Positions 61,990 to 64,000 of a DNA stretch of 64,000 bases are shown piece by piece. Position 1 is the stretch's first letter; every line of letters starts with the position of its first letter. The DNA is from Streptomyces sp. 2114.4 (GTDB lineage Bacteria > Actinomycetota > Actinomycetes > Streptomycetales > Streptomycetaceae). The DNA is taken from the NCBI RefSeq assembly GCF_900187385.1, contig NZ_FYEY01000001.1:6572001-6636000 (forward strand). Direction: 5' to 3'. A program made the translations under genes and the position numbers. The notes under the pieces are model-generated. The model was not told where the DNA came from. It saw only the letters and a program-made list of their open reading frames with translations, and did no database searches.

Positions 61990-62341
61990 GGGGACCGAGG
62001 CGGTTGTCGTGGGACGAGGCGGCGGAACGAGCCGCTGAAGATCTGAGCGCTGCGACGGTGTCCGCCACGAACTTCACCACCGGCGGCGCCACATCCGCCG
62101 AGACGATCACCACCGCGAACTACTGGTCCGGACCCGCGACCAGTACGAACGGCACCGTCACGGCCTCACCGGGCCGGAGCGACGCCTCGGCCAAACCGGC
62201 GCTCAGCAGCCCGAGACCGGCCTTCACCTCCACCGGCAGCGGGAACAGCTCCACGGGCTGGACCCCACCGTGGTGATCACGATCCCCGCCACCGCGGCGA
62301 TGGGCACCTACACGGGCACCGTGCCCCACTCCGTCGCCTGA
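61990..62341 (+). pseudogene. Remnant of a secreted beta-rich protein
   Basis: One frame reads SATNFTTGGATSAETITTAN, YWSGPATSTNGTVTASPG. After a shift near 62265 another ends TVVITIPATAAMGTYTGTVP-HSVA before a stop. This is the C-terminal pattern of actinobacterial secreted proteins with repeated Ig-like strands. No signal peptide or N-terminal half remains. Confidence 0.6.
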
Positions 62342-62502
62342 CGCCACGCCACGCCAAGGCTCGGCCGCGGCCGCTGCGGAGGCCGGCGCTGCACGCATCG
62401 TGGCGCGGCTTTCCCGCCCTGCCAGGCGGGGCCTTCGAGAAGCCGCCGGCGTCACGCACTGGGCTGTTCGGGTGATTCGCACAACCAAGCCTTGTCACCC
62501 AT

Positions 62503-62531
62503 TTGATATTATGTGTCACTTTGAGTAGTGG
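62503..62531 (+). promoter_or_regulatory. Candidate promoter for the beta-propeller gene
   Basis: TTGATA (62503-62508) and TAGTGG (62526-62531) are 17 bases apart in an AT-rich island. TTGTCACCC and GTGTCACTT nearby give a repeated TGTCAC at 62493 and 62514. About 220 bases before the start. Confidence 0.45.
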
Positions 62532-62753
62532 AACCGGTGGGCTGCCCATCCCTTGCCGGGGGCCGTGCTTGAGCGGTCGCAGCGGTTCTCCTGCGTGGCA
62601 CCAGCGAGGACCGTCGGCCGCCCCAGCGCGGGCCGACCCGCCGCAGGCGGAGAGTCTCGTGGCGGCATCAACCGCAGCCACTGTCCCGGGGACTGATCTC
62701 CGCCCGGCGCAGTGGCCTGCGGGGCCCCGATCCGCACTCAGAAAGGCCGCGCC

Positions 62754-64000
62754 GTGACCGACTTGACCCGACCCGATGCGCTGCTGTCCGCCGTCGCGCT
62801 GCTCCGGCAGCGCTTTACTGCGCTGTCGGCTGACACCACGATCCCCGTCGGCCTCTCCCCGCTGGGGGTGGCACTGTCCCCGGACGGGGGACGCGGCTAT
62901 GTCGCGAACCGGGGGTCGAACACCATCAGCGTGATCGACACCGCCACCAACACCGTCACCGCGACCGTTGCCACTGCGGGCGGCCCGACCCTCACGGTGG
63001 TCTCCCCGGACGGCACCCGCGTCTACGTGACCCTGAACGACGCCGGCGCCCTCGGGGTGGTCGACACCGCCACCAACACCCTCACGGCCACCGTCGCGGT
63101 CGGGGCCGGAGCCCTCGGGGTGGCGCTCTCCCCGGACGGCGCCCGCGCCTACGTCACCGGCCAGACCTCCAACACCCTCAGCGTGGTCGACACGGCGACC
63201 AACACCGTCACCGCCACCGTGACCACCGGCCCCGTGCCGATCGGCGTCGCCGTCACCCCCGACGGGGCCCGTGCCTACGTCTGCTGCGTCGGCGACAGCG
63301 CGGTCAGGGTGGTCGACACCGCGACCAACACCGTCACGGGCAGCTTCACCGCCGGCGACGTGCCGGTGATCGTCGCCTTCAGCCCGAACGGCACCCGCGC
63401 CTACGTCTGCAACGCGGGCGGCAACAGCGTCAGCGTGATCGACACCGCCACCAACACCACCGTCGCCACCGTCGGGGTGGGCACCCTGCCGCGTTTCGTG
63501 GCCGTGAGTCCGGACGGGACCGCCGCCTACACCGCCGACTTCACCGACAACACCGTCACCGTGATCGACACCGCGACCAACACCGCCACCGGCAGCCTCC
63601 CCGTGGGCAACGGCCCCGTCGGCATCGCGGTCACCCCCGCCGGGAACCGGCTGTACGTGACGGACAACACCGACAACGCCGTCAGCGTGATCGCCCTGAC
63701 GCTCGTGCCCAACAAGGGCACCACCGCCGGCGGCACCATCGTGACCCTCCGAGGCCACAACCTGGCCGGAGCCACCGCCGTGCGCTTCGGCGACACCCCC
63801 GCCACGATCCTGGCCGACACCGCGACCTCGGTCACCGTCCGCACCCCCGCCGGATCGGGCGCGGTCCCTGTCACCGTCACCACCCCGGGCGGTACCGCCG
63901 TCTTCGGCACTTTCTACTACCTCCCCGCCCCGCTGCTGACCGGGATCACCACCAACGGCGGCGAACCCGCCATGGGCCCCGTCACGGGCGGCGGTACCGC
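62754..64000 (+). CDS. YVTN beta-propeller and IPT-repeat protein (3' end outside window)
   Basis: An open frame of 415 codons to the window edge. Starting GTG 62754 after GAAAGG, a helical N-terminus of about 25 residues leads into seven repeats of about 42 residues, each with (S/T)PDG.R.YV and V(I/V)DTATNT: a seven-bladed YVTN propeller (about 30-315). From about 317 an IPT/TIG domain follows (AGGTIVTLRGHNLAGATAVR) and a second one begins at the edge. No signal peptide is visible, unlike most YVTN proteins, so either the start is further upstream or export is non-classical. Likely binding or structural role. Confidence 0.85.
   Translation, partial: MTDLTRPDALLSAVALLRQRFTALSADTTIPVGLSPLGVALSPDGGRGYVANRGSNTISVIDTATNTVTATVATAGGPTLTVVSPDGTRVYVTLNDAGALGVVDTATNTLTATVAVGAGALGVALSPDGARAYVTGQTSNTLSVVDTATNTVTATVTTGPVPIGVAVTPDGARAYVCCVGDSAVRVVDTATNTVTGSFTAGDVPVIVAFSPNGTRAYVCNAGGNSVSVIDTATNTTVATVGVGTLPRFVAVSPDGTAAYTADFTDNTVTVIDTATNTATGSLPVGNGPVGIAVTPAGNRLYVTDNTDNAVSVIALTLVPNKGTTAGGTIVTLRGHNLAGATAVRFGDTPATILADTATSVTVRTPAGSGAVPVTVTTPGGTAVFGTFYYLPAPLLTGITTNGGEPAMGPVTGGGT

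Noticed and set aside
62277..63758. A 493-codon Gly/His/Asp-rich minus-strand frame resembling a repeat protein
   Set aside because: It is the antisense of the YVTN propeller repeats; the plus strand has the family motifs and a start.

Overview
The window is high-GC actinomycete DNA and is best read as Streptomyces. The signs are strong third-position G/C, AGGAGG-type ribosome sites with frequent GTG starts, many ATGA/GTGA stop-start overlaps, a secreted Streptomyces-type transglutaminase, and a Zur-type cluster of zinc-free ribosomal protein paralogues. No rRNA, tRNA or CRISPR array was seen. The mix of niche metabolic genes, regulators, secreted proteins and many transposase scraps and broken genes suggests an accessory region, perhaps a chromosome arm.

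Layout. 0.2-4.3 kb: a GCS2/YbdK ligase convergent with a four-gene minus-strand operon (HemK2-like methyltransferase, CDGSH iron-sulfur protein, haem-oxygenase-like diiron protein, 2OG-Fe dioxygenase). 4.6-6.5 kb: a hydrolase divergent from a LysR regulator. 6.5-8.0 kb: an IS256 scrap, a truncated DUF488 gene and an S1-domain protein. 8.4-11.8 kb: three secreted proteins, the last a transglutaminase proenzyme. 11.8-14.4 kb: dead IS481 and IS5 transposases around a LysR/acetyltransferase divergent pair. 14.9-16.8 kb: a cysteine hydrolase, a membrane-anchored Mrr-type nuclease and an unknown protein. 17.0-25.9 kb: six minus-strand genes. These are a sugar ABC importer, a GH31 glycosidase, a PAS-GAF-SpoIIE phosphatase-HATPase protein and a LacI-type sugar sensor with no DNA-binding domain. 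26.1-27.4 kb: an enoyl-CoA hydratase and HxlR regulator divergent around a perfect palindrome.

27.5-30.7 kb is mostly broken genes. 30.8-35.9 kb is the zinc-starvation cluster: bL32, a COG0523 GTPase, uS14, bL28, bL33, bL31, a COG0523 paralogue with a ruined P-loop, and bS18. Related Zur-like boxes lie before bL32 and between bL28 and bL33. 36-52.6 kb holds scattered small enzymes (esterase, SDRs, cupins, VOC, MDR reductase, hydrolases), small regulators, a methionine aminopeptidase/XRE divergent pair, and more transposase and gene remnants.

53.7-57.8 kb is a compact oxidation module: ferredoxin, ferredoxin reductase, cytochrome P450 and zinc alcohol dehydrogenase, followed by a lipid-kinase-like gene. 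59-61.7 kb has two 5'-truncated genes (HdeD-like, GH15) and an intact phytanoyl-CoA-dioxygenase-like gene. The window ends inside a seven-bladed YVTN beta-propeller/IPT repeat protein that runs off the edge.
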